Source: Streptomyces atratus
GTDB lineage: Bacteria; Actinomycetota; Actinomycetes; Streptomycetales; Streptomycetaceae
Assembly (NCBI RefSeq): GCF_900119365.1
Contig: NZ_FPJO01000004.1
Span: 186,001-250,000, forward strand
DNA length: 64,000 bases
Direction of reading: 5' to 3'
Numbering within the stretch: the first letter of the stretch is position 1; each line of letters starts with the position of its first letter. The notes beneath the pieces are model-generated. The model was not told the DNA's origin. It ran no database searches and saw only the letters and a program-made list of their open reading frames with translations. A program made the translations under genes and the position numbers. This document shows, one piece after another, positions 35,466 to 48,010 of the stretch.

Positions 35466-36518
35466 ATGCGAGACGTGGCGATCGTCGCCTTCGCGCAGAC
35501 GGACCATCTGCGGCGGACCGACGAACTCTCCGAAGTCGAGATGCTGATGCCCGTCCTGCACCGGGTCCTCGACGCGACCCGGCTCAGGACCAGCGACATC
35601 GGCTTCACCTGCTCCGGCTCCAGCGACTACCTCGCGGGCCGCGCCTTCTCCTTCACCATGGCGCTCGACGGCGTCGGCGCGTACCCGCCGATCTCCGAGT
35701 CCCATGTGGAGATGGACGGAGCCTGGGCGCTGTACGAGGCCTGGGTGAAGATCCAGACCGGCCAGGCGGACACCGCGCTCGTCTACTCCTACGGGAAGTC
35801 CTCGCCCGGCGAGGTGCGCGACGTCCTCACCCGCCAGCTCGACCCGTACTACGCCGGCCCGCTCTGGCCGGACTCCGTCGCACTCGCCGCCCTCCAGGCC
35901 CGCGCGCTGATCGACGCGGGCGACACGGACGAGGCCGCGCTCGCCGGGATCGCCCGCCGCAGCCGGGCCGCCGCGGCGGACAACCCGCACGCCCAGCTCA
36001 AGGGACCGGTCCCGGCCGGCGAGTACGTCGTGCAACCGCTGCGCACCGGCGACTGCCCGCCGGTCGGTGACGGCGCCGCCGCCGTGATCCTCGCCGCCGG
36101 TGACACCGCACGGGCTCTGTGCCCCCGCCCCGCCTGGATCCGCGGCATCGACCACCGCGTCGAGGCCCACGGCCTCGGGGTGCGGGAGCTGACCGAATCA
36201 CCGTCCACCCGGCTCGCCGCGACCCGCGCCGGAGTCTTCGAACGGCCGGTGGACACAGCCGAGTTGCACGCCCCGTTCACCTCCCAGGAGGTGGTGCTGC
36301 GCAAGGCGCTCGGACTCGACGACAGCGTGAATGTCAACCCGTCCGGCGGCGCGCTGGCCGCCAACCCCGTCATGGCCGCCGGGCTGATCCGCCTCGGCGA
36401 GGCCGCAGCCCGCATCCACCGCGGCGAGTCCGACCGGGCGCTCGCCCACGCCACCTCCGGGCCCTGCCTGCAGCAGAACCTGGTCGCCGTCCTCGAAGGG
36501 GAGAGCGCTCATGCCTGA
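35466..36518 (+). CDS. Thiolase-like lipid-transfer protein (Ltp4-like)
   Basis: 350 residues, thiolase fold (MRDVAIVAFAQTDH at the start; DCPPVGDGAAAVILA; SVNVNPSGGALAANPVMAAGLIRLGEA). The nucleophilic Cys region of true thiolases is replaced by SHVEMDGAWALYEAW, with no Cys. Ltp-type proteins that work with DUF35 partners are acyl-CoA retro-aldolases in sterol side-chain removal, which fits the lost Cys. It starts at the base after the DUF35 stop and overlaps the next thiolase gene by 8 nt. Length is close to mycobacterial Ltp4. Confidence 0.85.
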   Translation: MRDVAIVAFAQTDHLRRTDELSEVEMLMPVLHRVLDATRLRTSDIGFTCSGSSDYLAGRAFSFTMALDGVGAYPPISESHVEMDGAWALYEAWVKIQTGQADTALVYSYGKSSPGEVRDVLTRQLDPYYAGPLWPDSVALAALQARALIDAGDTDEAALAGIARRSRAAAADNPHAQLKGPVPAGEYVVQPLRTGDCPPVGDGAAAVILAAGDTARALCPRPAWIRGIDHRVEAHGLGVRELTESPSTRLAATRAGVFERPVDTAELHAPFTSQEVVLRKALGLDDSVNVNPSGGALAANPVMAAGLIRLGEAAARIHRGESDRALAHATSGPCLQQNLVAVLEGESAHA

Positions 36519-37677
36519 GGAGCCCGTGGCCGTCGTCGGCATCGGCCAGACGAAACACGTGTCCGCGCGCCGGGACGTCTCCATCGCCGGACTCGTCCGC
36601 GAGGCCGCCGTCCGCGCACTGGAGGACGCGGCACTGACCTGGGCGGACATCGACGCCGTCGTGATCGGCAAGGCACCCGACTTCTTCGAGGGCCTGATGA
36701 TGCCGGAGCTCTATCTCGCCGACGCCCTCGGCGCGGTCGGCAAACCGATGCTCCGGGTGCACACCGCGGGGTCCGTCGGAGGCTCCACCGCGCTGGTCGC
36801 GGCCAACCTGGTCTCCGCGCGGGTGCACCGCACCGTCCTCACGCTCGCCTTCGAGAAACAGTCCGAGTCCAACGCCATGTGGGGGCTCTCGCTGCCCATC
36901 CCGTTCCAGCAGCCGCTGCTGGCCGGAGCAGGCGGCTTCTTCGCCCCGCACGTGCGGGCGTACATGCGCCGCACCGGCGCGCCCGACTCGGTCGGCTCCC
37001 TCGTCGCGTACAAGGACCGTCGCAACGCGCTCAAGAATCCGTACGCACACATCCACGACCCGGACATCACCCTGGAGAAGGTCCGCTCGGCGCCCATGCT
37101 CTGGGACCCGATCCGCTACTCGGAGACCTGCCCGTCCTCCGACGGGGCCTGCGCGATGATCCTCACCGACCGTGCCGGAGCGGCCCGTTCGCCGCACCCG
37201 CCCGCCTGGGTGCACGGCGGCGCGATGCGCAGCGAGCCGACGCTCTTCGCGGGGAAGGACTTCGTCTCGCCGCGGGCGGGCCGAGACTGCGCCGCCGACG
37301 TGTACCGGCAGGCCGGCATCGGCGACCCGCGACGCGAGATCGACGCCGTGGAGATGTACGTGCCGTTCTCCTGGTACGAGCCGATGTGGCTGGAGAACCT
37401 CGGCTTCGCCGACGAGGGCGAGGGCTGGAAGCTCACCGAGTCCGGCGTCACCGAACTCGACGGGGATCTGCCCGTGAATCCCTCGGGCGGAGTGCTCTCC
37501 ACCAATCCGATCGGCGCCTCCGGCATGATCCGCTTCGCCGAGGCCGCGTTGCAGGTCCGGGGGCAGGCGGGCGAGCACCAGGTGCCCGGGGCCCGGAAGG
37601 CGCTCGGCCACGCCTACGGGGGCGGGGCGCAGTTCTTCTCCATGTGGCTGGTCGGCGCCGAGCCCCCCACCCGCTGA
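36511..37677 (+). CDS. Thiolase-like lipid-transfer protein (Ltp3-like)
   Basis: 388 residues from ATG 36511. Thiolase/SCP-x fold: EEPVAVVGIGQTKHVSARRDVSIAGLVREA, the would-be nucleophile loop HTAGSVGGSTALVAANLV (Gly/Ser instead of Cys), CPSSDGACAMILTD, and LPVNPSGGVLSTNPIGASGMIRFAEA, GHAYGGGAQFF. It is closer to Ltp2/Ltp3 retro-aldolases than to 3-ketothiolases. It probably forms a complex with the Ltp4-like and DUF35 proteins encoded upstream. The substrate is expected to be a tertiary-alcohol side-chain acyl-CoA, as for C24-branched sterols, but only context supports this. Confidence 0.85.
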   Translation: MPEEPVAVVGIGQTKHVSARRDVSIAGLVREAAVRALEDAALTWADIDAVVIGKAPDFFEGLMMPELYLADALGAVGKPMLRVHTAGSVGGSTALVAANLVSARVHRTVLTLAFEKQSESNAMWGLSLPIPFQQPLLAGAGGFFAPHVRAYMRRTGAPDSVGSLVAYKDRRNALKNPYAHIHDPDITLEKVRSAPMLWDPIRYSETCPSSDGACAMILTDRAGAARSPHPPAWVHGGAMRSEPTLFAGKDFVSPRAGRDCAADVYRQAGIGDPRREIDAVEMYVPFSWYEPMWLENLGFADEGEGWKLTESGVTELDGDLPVNPSGGVLSTNPIGASGMIRFAEAALQVRGQAGEHQVPGARKALGHAYGGGAQFFSMWLVGAEPPTR

Positions 37678-37687
37678 TGCCGGGCCG

Positions 37688-37727
37688 TCCCGGACCGCCT
37701 CGGGCCCCGCCCGCGCCCGGTCCGGGA
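37688..37727 (+). terminator. Hairpin after the thiolase operon
   Basis: TCCCGGACC (37688-37696) pairs with GGTCCGGGA (37719-37727) around a 22-nt GC-rich loop, 10 nt past the last gene of the operon. No T-tract follows. Confidence 0.5.
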
Positions 37728-37816
37728 CCGCCCGGTCCGGCCCCGGACACCCGGCGGCGCGTTGGCCTGCGCGGACCCGGCTCTGCAACGTGAGCCCGGA
37801 CACGTAACATGGCTGC

Positions 37817-38317
37817 ATGTCCTTCCTCCGCCGCCGTAGCGCCGCCACACCCGCGGGCCCCGACTTCGACGTCCTGGCCATGGACCCGGGAGACTGGCCC
37901 GGAAACCTCGGCGCCGGTCTGCTGCCCGCGCCCGACGGAAGCTGTCAGGGCGTCTTTCTCCGCTACGACCTGTTCGGCGGCCGCGGCCCCGCGATGATCA
38001 TCGGCAACCTCCCGGAGGGATCGCCCGCCCGCGAGACCGAGCAGGGGCAGGTCCCGTTCGAGGTCGCCCAGCTGCTGCTCGCGCTGGAGAACGACGAGCC
38101 GGTCGAGGTCACCGGCACCGAGGACATGCCCGTGATGCAGGGCGACAACCTGCTGATCGTCCGCCGGGTCAAGCTCTCCGAGAGCCGGATCTCCTGTGTC
38201 CAGTTCGACCGCAGCGACGGTGTGCTCGTCACCATCGCCAGCTGGGACCGGCCGATCACCGACGATCTGTACACCCTGCTGAAGCCCCTGCCCGCCGAGC
38301 TGTTCCAGCAGGGCTGA
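37817..38317 (+). CDS. Conserved actinobacterial protein of unknown function
   Basis: 166 residues, soluble, no signal peptide or membrane segment. The sequence (FDVLAMDPGDWPGNLGAGLLPAPDGSCQGVFLRYDLFGGRGPAMIIGN, then a helix EVAQLLLALENDEP, and beta-rich DNLLIVRRVKLSESRISCVQFDRSDGVLVTIASWDRPI) looks like one mixed alpha/beta domain. I do not recognise a named family. It has its own 5' gap (139 nt) and a good terminator, so it is likely monocistronic. Confidence 0.8.
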   Translation: MSFLRRRSAATPAGPDFDVLAMDPGDWPGNLGAGLLPAPDGSCQGVFLRYDLFGGRGPAMIIGNLPEGSPARETEQGQVPFEVAQLLLALENDEPVEVTGTEDMPVMQGDNLLIVRRVKLSESRISCVQFDRSDGVLVTIASWDRPITDDLYTLLKPLPAELFQQG

Positions 38318-38390
38318 AGCGGTCTCCCCCGGCCGTCCGTACCTCCCGGGCGGCTGCGGGCCCCCTGACTCAACATCTGTCCAAGTGCTC

Positions 38391-38413
38391 GCGGCCTCCG
38401 TCCAAGAGGCCGC
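38391..38413 (+). terminator. Rho-independent terminator
   Basis: GCGGCCTC-CGTCCAA-GAGGCCGC is a perfect 8-bp stem followed by TTTGT. It lies 73 nt after the small conserved gene and before the GH95 start. Confidence 0.75.
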
Positions 38414-38463
38414 TTTGTCATGCTCCTTGTCCGGTCAGTCGTCGGACCTTTACCGTCGGTCGC

Positions 38464-43112
<4,649 letters not shown>

Positions 43113-43283
43113 CTACCCTTCGGCCGTTCGGGGCACGCACATCCGGGATTAGTCACATAAAAGGCGCGCTCGTGAGGGGCGTCCCGGCACGGGCCCGGTG
43201 TCCTCCGATCCGAGCGCGAGACCCCGGCAACAAGCCGTCGTGGAAGACCGGTTGAATCTTTCCGTCGCAGGTCGGACACCCCG

Positions 43284-43303
43284 CCAGTGGTCTGGTCCAC
43301 TGG
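43284..43303. promoter_or_regulatory. DasR-responsive-element-like palindrome
   Basis: CCAGTGGTCTGGTCCACTGG has 7-bp perfect outer arms and matches 14 of 16 positions of the recalled dre consensus AGTGGTCTAGACCACT. It lies 129 nt upstream of the amidase start. The core TGGTCTGGTCCA recurs exactly in front of the LPMO gene. Confidence 0.7.
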
Positions 43304-43388
43304 TTCGATCCGCGACCTCCACGGATCCCTTGACGTGCTGTCATCTCAGGTCGGAGAGTGTGCGCGCACAGCGGAACAGTGGGATCGG

Positions 43389-43418
43389 ATCACGCACGGC
43401 TCCATCACGCACGGCTCC
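43389..43418 (+). repeat. 15-bp perfect tandem duplication
   Basis: ATCACGCACGGCTCC occurs twice back to back, ending 13 nt before the amidase start codon. It lies in the 5' leader and may be a recent slippage duplication. Confidence 0.8.
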
Positions 43419-43431
43419 AAGAAGGGTTGTC

Positions 43432-44763
43432 ATGACGTCCAAGCAGAGGACCGGACTCGCACTCGCGTTGACAGGCGTCGGCGCACTGAGCATGGCGCTG
43501 CTCAGTCCCGCGGCGCAGGCCGGCGCGGAAGGGGTGCGGCCGGAATGCCCGCGCAGCCTCGCATGCGACTGGGTGCCGGCGGCCTACCAGCAGACGGGCG
43601 ACCCGGCCGACAAGGAGACGTACGGGAACTACGACACCGCGGACCGGCCGCACACCAACAAGATCAGATTCATTGTTCTGCACGACACCGAGGAAGACTT
43701 CGACACCACCCTGAAGATCTTCCAGAACCCGCTGAAGCAGACCTCCGCCCACTACGTGGTGCGCTCGTCCGACGGTCATGTCACCCAGATGGTCAAGGGC
43801 AAGGACGTCGCCTGGCAGGCGGGCAACTGGTACGTCAACAGCCACTCCATCGGCATCGAGCAGGAGGGCGTCGCCGTCGAGGGCGCCAAGTGGTACACCC
43901 CCGAGATGTACCGCTCGACCGCCAAGCTGGTGCGCTACCTCGCGGCCAAGTACGACATACCGCTCGACCGCCAGCACATCATCGGCCACGACGGAGTGCC
44001 GCCCACCAGCGCGTCCGGCGCCAAGAACATGCACTGGGACCCGGGCACCTACTGGGACTGGAACCGCTTCATGGCGCTGCTCGGCGAGCCCACCGTGCCG
44101 AGCGCTTCCAGGAGCAGCGAACTGATCACCGTCAGCCCGGACTTCAAGAAGAACCAGCAGGCGTTCCGCGACTGCGAGAAGGGCGTCGACCTGCCGGTCC
44201 AGGGCTCCAGCGCCGTCCCGCTGCACACCGCGCCGTCCACCGACGCGCCCCTCTTCTCCGACCCCGGCCTGCACACCGACGGCTCGCCCGGCACGAACTG
44301 CGCCGCAGACTGGGGCAGCAAGATCAGCGCCACCCAGCAGGCCGTCGTCGCGGACCACGCCCCCGGCTGGACTGCGATCTGGTGGTACGGCCAGAAGGCC
44401 TGGTTCCAGACCCCGGCCCGCAGCCGCAACACCACACCCACTTCCGGCTATGTCGTCAGGCCGAAGGCGGGCCGCACGGACGTGCCGGTGTACGGGGTCG
44501 CGTACCCCGAGAAGTCCGAGTACCCCGCGGACTTCTCGGACAAGCGGGTGGGCGCGCCACTCCAGTACACGATCAAGGCCGGCCAGTCCTACCCCGGCGG
44601 CGGCGAGGCGCCGACCGGCTTCTTCTACGCGCCGACGATCGACTCCTCGTACCCGCTCGACCACGCGTACTTCCGTGGCAAGGAGAAGTACGTGACGGTG
44701 CAGATCGGCCACCGGATCGCCTTCGTGAAGGCGTCCGACGTGGACATCGTCCGCACGCGCTGA
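43432..44763 (+). CDS. Secreted N-acetylmuramoyl-L-alanine amidase (amidase_2)
   Basis: 443 residues from ATG 43432 (AAGGG upstream). A Sec signal peptide ends near residue 31 (AAQAGA). The amidase_2 domain spans about 75-215: FIVLHDTEEDFDTTLKIF (first zinc His), SAHYVVRSSDGHVTQMV, HSIGIEQEG (Glu), and HIIGHDGVPPTSASGAKNMHWDPGTYWDW (second His and Asp/His set). The C-terminal 200 residues are two SH3-like repeats likely to bind cell wall. It cleaves the MurNAc-L-Ala bond of peptidoglycan. A dre-like site upstream suggests GlcNAc/DasR control. Confidence 0.9.
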   Translation: MTSKQRTGLALALTGVGALSMALLSPAAQAGAEGVRPECPRSLACDWVPAAYQQTGDPADKETYGNYDTADRPHTNKIRFIVLHDTEEDFDTTLKIFQNPLKQTSAHYVVRSSDGHVTQMVKGKDVAWQAGNWYVNSHSIGIEQEGVAVEGAKWYTPEMYRSTAKLVRYLAAKYDIPLDRQHIIGHDGVPPTSASGAKNMHWDPGTYWDWNRFMALLGEPTVPSASRSSELITVSPDFKKNQQAFRDCEKGVDLPVQGSSAVPLHTAPSTDAPLFSDPGLHTDGSPGTNCAADWGSKISATQQAVVADHAPGWTAIWWYGQKAWFQTPARSRNTTPTSGYVVRPKAGRTDVPVYGVAYPEKSEYPADFSDKRVGAPLQYTIKAGQSYPGGGEAPTGFFYAPTIDSSYPLDHAYFRGKEKYVTVQIGHRIAFVKASDVDIVRTR

Positions 44764-44831
44764 GCCCTTGCCGCGATCGTCGCAGCGGCGGCGGAAATGC
44801 CGGGTATCCGTACAACCAGAAGGAGGCCTTC

Positions 44832-45101
44832 ATGCACAAGCCGATCAGGACCGCCGCCACCGCGGCCACGGGCCTTGCCATGGCGCTCGCACTCACCGGC
44901 GCCGGAGCCGTCGCCACCGTCGCGACGGCCTCGGCCGCCGCCGCTTCCGAGACCGGGGCGCAGGGCTGGGACGTCTCCGGCTCGTTCGACACCCAGCAGG
45001 AGTGCGTCGCCGCCGGGGACGCGGGCGTCGCCGACGGGAGCTGGGCGCAGTACCGGTGCGTACTGTTCGAGGCCCGGTGGGACTTGATGACTCCCGCGTA
45101 A
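44832..45101 (+). CDS. Small secreted protein of unknown function
   Basis: 89 residues from ATG 44832, with AGGAGG ideally spaced. A signal peptide (about 1-37, ATASAAAAS) leaves a mature peptide of about 50 residues with two Cys (QQECVAAG, YRCVLFEARW) able to form one disulfide. I recognise no family. It follows the amidase gene by 68 nt and is closed by a strong terminator, so it may share that transcript. Confidence 0.8.
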   Translation: MHKPIRTAATAATGLAMALALTGAGAVATVATASAAAASETGAQGWDVSGSFDTQQECVAAGDAGVADGSWAQYRCVLFEARWDLMTPA

Positions 45102-45127
45102 CCGCACGGCCAAGTGCCGTCGTGACC

Positions 45128-45164
45128 AGTGCCCCCGCGCACACCGCCCGTGCGCGGGGGCACT
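45128..45164. terminator. Strong 15-bp hairpin terminator
   Basis: Arms 45128-45142 and 45150-45164 are exact complements (AGTGCCCCCGCGCAC and its reverse complement) with a 7-nt loop. It lies 26 nt past the small secreted protein gene and 5 nt before the stop of the convergent ROK gene. Confidence 0.85.
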
Positions 45165-45169
45165 CGCGC

Positions 45170-46357
45170 TCAGCCCGCGACCAGCCGGTTCACCTGCTCG
45201 GGAGACAGGGCGTGCTCGATGGCGAGGATCCCTGCACCCACCGCCGCCGCGTTCTCGCCCGTACGGCTCGGCTCGATCCGCAGCAGCTGGGTGGCCAGCG
45301 GATGCGAACGCCGGTACACCGCCTCCCGCACCCCCGCGAGCAACTGGTCATGAACGGCGGCCAGCGCGCCGCCCATCACCACCGTGTCCGGGTTGAAGAA
45401 ATTCACCAGCCCCGCCAGTACCTCGCCGACCGCCCGCCCGGCCTCCCGCACCATCCGCACCGCGTCCCGGTTCCCGGACTGCACCAGCCGCACCACATCG
45501 CTGCCCGATGCCGCGTCCAGCCCCAGAGCGACCAGCTTCGCCGCCAGTGACGCGCCACCCGCGACCGCCTCCAGGCAGCCCGCATTGCCGCATCGGCACG
45601 GATCGTCGAGATCGGCGACCCGGATGTGGCCGATGTCGCCCGCGCACCCCTGCGCCCCCCGGTGCAGCTCGCCGTCGGCGACGATCCCGCAGCCGATCCC
45701 CGTACCGACCTTGATGTACAGCAGATAGCGGCAGTCGGGGAACGCGCGCCGCTGCTCGCCCAGCGCCATCACGTTCACATCGTTGTCCACGAGCGCCCGC
45801 ACCCCGAACCGGGAGGCGAAGAACTCCGGGATCGGGTACCGGTGCCAGCCCGGCATGATCGGCGGATCGACGGGACGGCCGGTGGAGAACTCCACCGGAC
45901 CCGGCACCCCGACGCCGATGCACCGCAGCGTCCCCGGCTCCCGGTGTGTCTCCTCCAGCAGGGCGCGCAGGGTGCGCTCCACGTGCCGCAGTACGGAATC
46001 CGGGCCGTCCCCGATCGACAGCGGTTCCTCGTGCGTGGCGAGCGTGGTCCCGCCGATGTCCATCAGTGCCACCCGGCAGTGCGAGGCCCCCAGATCCACC
46101 CCGGCCACCGCGTGCTCACGGGTGCGCAGCGCCAGCCGTCGCGGCGGCCGGCCGCCGGTGGAACCGCCGTCGGCGTCCTCGTCCACGAGACCGTGCGCGA
46201 TCAGGGCGTCCACACGCTGGGAGACCGTCGAACGGGCCATTCTGGTGACCCGGGCGATATCGGCCCGGGTCGTCACAGCCCCGGAGCCGATCAGTGCGAG
46301 CACCTCGCCCGGCGAGTGCGATGCGGCAGCGGAATTGCGATCCGACGGCGAAGACAT
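45170..46357 (-). CDS. ROK-family transcriptional regulator
   Basis: 395 residues from ATG 46357 (a GTG at 46366 would add three residues). N-terminal winged helix: VTTRADIARVTRMARSTVSQRVDALIAHGLV. The ROK kinase-like domain follows: GVDLGASHCRVALMDIGG, GIGVGVPGPVEFSTGRPVDPP, and the zinc/ROK signature GHIRVADLDDPCRCGNAGCLEAVAGG. ROK repressors of this NagC/XylR type release DNA on binding a sugar or sugar phosphate. It is divergent from a ribose-type sugar ABC operon, which it very likely controls. Confidence 0.92.
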   Translation of the reverse strand: MSSPSDRNSAAASHSPGEVLALIGSGAVTTRADIARVTRMARSTVSQRVDALIAHGLVDEDADGGSTGGRPPRRLALRTREHAVAGVDLGASHCRVALMDIGGTTLATHEEPLSIGDGPDSVLRHVERTLRALLEETHREPGTLRCIGVGVPGPVEFSTGRPVDPPIMPGWHRYPIPEFFASRFGVRALVDNDVNVMALGEQRRAFPDCRYLLYIKVGTGIGCGIVADGELHRGAQGCAGDIGHIRVADLDDPCRCGNAGCLEAVAGGASLAAKLVALGLDAASGSDVVRLVQSGNRDAVRMVREAGRAVGEVLAGLVNFFNPDTVVMGGALAAVHDQLLAGVREAVYRRSHPLATQLLRIEPSRTGENAAAVGAGILAIEHALSPEQVNRLVAG

Positions 46358-46446
46358 GGCTGTCACCCTAGGGACGACTTTCGCTGCTCACAAGGCATCC
46401 ACTGTTCGTTCATCGGCATAAGTGGCAGTCAAGTCACCTCAGAACA

Positions 46447-46467
46447 AAGGTGTTTGAGACCTTGACA
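46447..46467 (+). promoter_or_regulatory. Candidate operator and -35 of the sugar ABC operon
   Basis: AAGGT-N7-ACCTT (46447-46463) overlaps TTGACA (46462-46467), a perfect -35 box, 55 nt upstream of the ATPase start. The -10 at correct spacing (GACTCT) is poor, so the promoter call is tentative. Confidence 0.45.
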
Positions 46468-46522
46468 CTCCCAATGCCTGTCACGACTCTGCTCTGCAGA
46501 CCACTGAGCGAGGAGCAGTTCG

Positions 46523-48010
46523 ATGCTGACGATGCAGGGTGTGTCCAAGAGCTTTCTCGGGGTGCGTGTGCTCGAAGGGGTGGGGCTCGACCTCGAAGCC
46601 GGGGAAGTGCATGCCCTGGTGGGGGAGAACGGCGCGGGAAAGTCGACACTGATGAAGATCCTCGCGGGCGAGCACTCACCCGACGCGGGAACCCTCACCA
46701 TCGACGGCACCGCCCACTCCTTCAGCCACCCGGCCCAGGCCCAGGCCGCCGGGATCGGCATCATCCACCAGGAGTTCGCCCTCCTGGAGCACCGCACGGT
46801 CGCCGAGAACGTCTTCCTCGGCCGCGAACCGACCCGGTACGGACTCGTCGACCGGCGCACCATGGAGCGGCGCACCGCCGAGCTCCTCGCCGAGCTCGAC
46901 GAGACCGGCATCACCCCGCGGACCCCCGTGCACGAACTCTCCGTCGCACGCAGGCAGACCGTGGAGATCGTCAAGGCCCTCGCATCCGACGTCCGCATCC
47001 TCGTGATGGACGAACCCACCGCCGCACTTGCCGACCACGAGGTCGAGCGGCTCTGCGCCCTGGTCCGCCGTCTCACGGCCCGCGGACTGGGCATCCTCTA
47101 CGTCTCGCACCGGCTCCGCGAGGTCTTCGACCTCTCACGACGCATCACCGTCCTCAAGGACGGCCGCCGCGTCACCACCCTCACCACCCGCGACACCGAC
47201 GCCGACACGGTGGTACGCGCCATGGTCGGACGGGAACTCGGCGCCTACTACCCGCCCAGGGCCGGGCCGCAAGAGCCGGGAGAGGTACGGCTCACGGTAC
47301 GCGGCGGCGGCAACTCCCGGATCTTTGGCATCGATCTGACCCTGCGGGCCGGCGAGGTCGTCGGCGTCGCCGGTCTCCAGGGCTCCGGCCGCACCTGCCT
47401 CGCCCGCGCCCTCTTCGGAGCCGATCCCTTCACCACGGGCACCATGACCGTCGGCGGGGAAGAACTGCGCCCGGCTCGCCCCCGGGAAGCCGTCCGGGCC
47501 GGGATCGCCCTGGTCACCGAGGACCGCAAGGGGGAGGGACTCGCACTGCACCAGTCGGTGACCGACAACGCGCTGCTCGTGACCCGCGCCGTCCCCGCAC
47601 GCGGCGGGCCGGCCGTCCGCCGCGAGGTGATCGCCCTGCTGGAACGCGTACGCCTCCACGCCCGCGGCGCCGACCAGCAGGTCCAGTACCTGTCCGGCGG
47701 CAATCAGCAGAAGGTCGTCATCGCCAAGTGGCTCGCCGCCCGCCCCCGGGTGCTCCTCTTCGACGAGCCGACCCGGGGCGTCGACGTCGGCGCCAAGGCG
47801 GCCATCCACACCCTCGTGCGGGAACTGGCGCGCGAGGGCCTCGCCGTACTGATCATCTCCTCCGAACTGCCCGAGCTGATCGGCATGAGCGACCGCATCC
47901 TCGTCATGTCCGAAGGCCGGCTCGCCGGTGAACTGCCCGCGGGTGCCACGGAAGAGGCCGTCATGCGCGTCGCCACCGGCGGCGACCGCGCACGGGAGGG
48001 AGCAGCATGA
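46523..48010 (+). CDS. Sugar ABC transporter ATP-binding protein (RbsA/MglA type)
   Basis: 495 residues with two ABC domains. Domain 1: Walker A GENGAGKST, LSVARRQTVEIVKALASD signature, Walker B ILVMDEPTAAL. Domain 2: degenerate Walker A GLQGSGRTC, LSGGNQQKVVIAKWLAARP signature, VLLFDEPTRGVDVGAKAAI. This asymmetric double ATPase is the hallmark of CUT2 importers for monosaccharides. It opens an operon of six genes linked by 4-nt overlaps and faces a ROK regulator. Confidence 0.95.
   Translation: MLTMQGVSKSFLGVRVLEGVGLDLEAGEVHALVGENGAGKSTLMKILAGEHSPDAGTLTIDGTAHSFSHPAQAQAAGIGIIHQEFALLEHRTVAENVFLGREPTRYGLVDRRTMERRTAELLAELDETGITPRTPVHELSVARRQTVEIVKALASDVRILVMDEPTAALADHEVERLCALVRRLTARGLGILYVSHRLREVFDLSRRITVLKDGRRVTTLTTRDTDADTVVRAMVGRELGAYYPPRAGPQEPGEVRLTVRGGGNSRIFGIDLTLRAGEVVGVAGLQGSGRTCLARALFGADPFTTGTMTVGGEELRPARPREAVRAGIALVTEDRKGEGLALHQSVTDNALLVTRAVPARGGPAVRREVIALLERVRLHARGADQQVQYLSGGNQQKVVIAKWLAARPRVLLFDEPTRGVDVGAKAAIHTLVRELAREGLAVLIISSELPELIGMSDRILVMSEGRLAGELPAGATEEAVMRVATGGDRAREGAA

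Noticed and set aside
33633..36170. 845-codon reverse frame across the EchA/DUF35/thiolase genes
   Set aside because: Gly/Asp/Val-rich antisense composition and no motif, while the forward genes are well supported.
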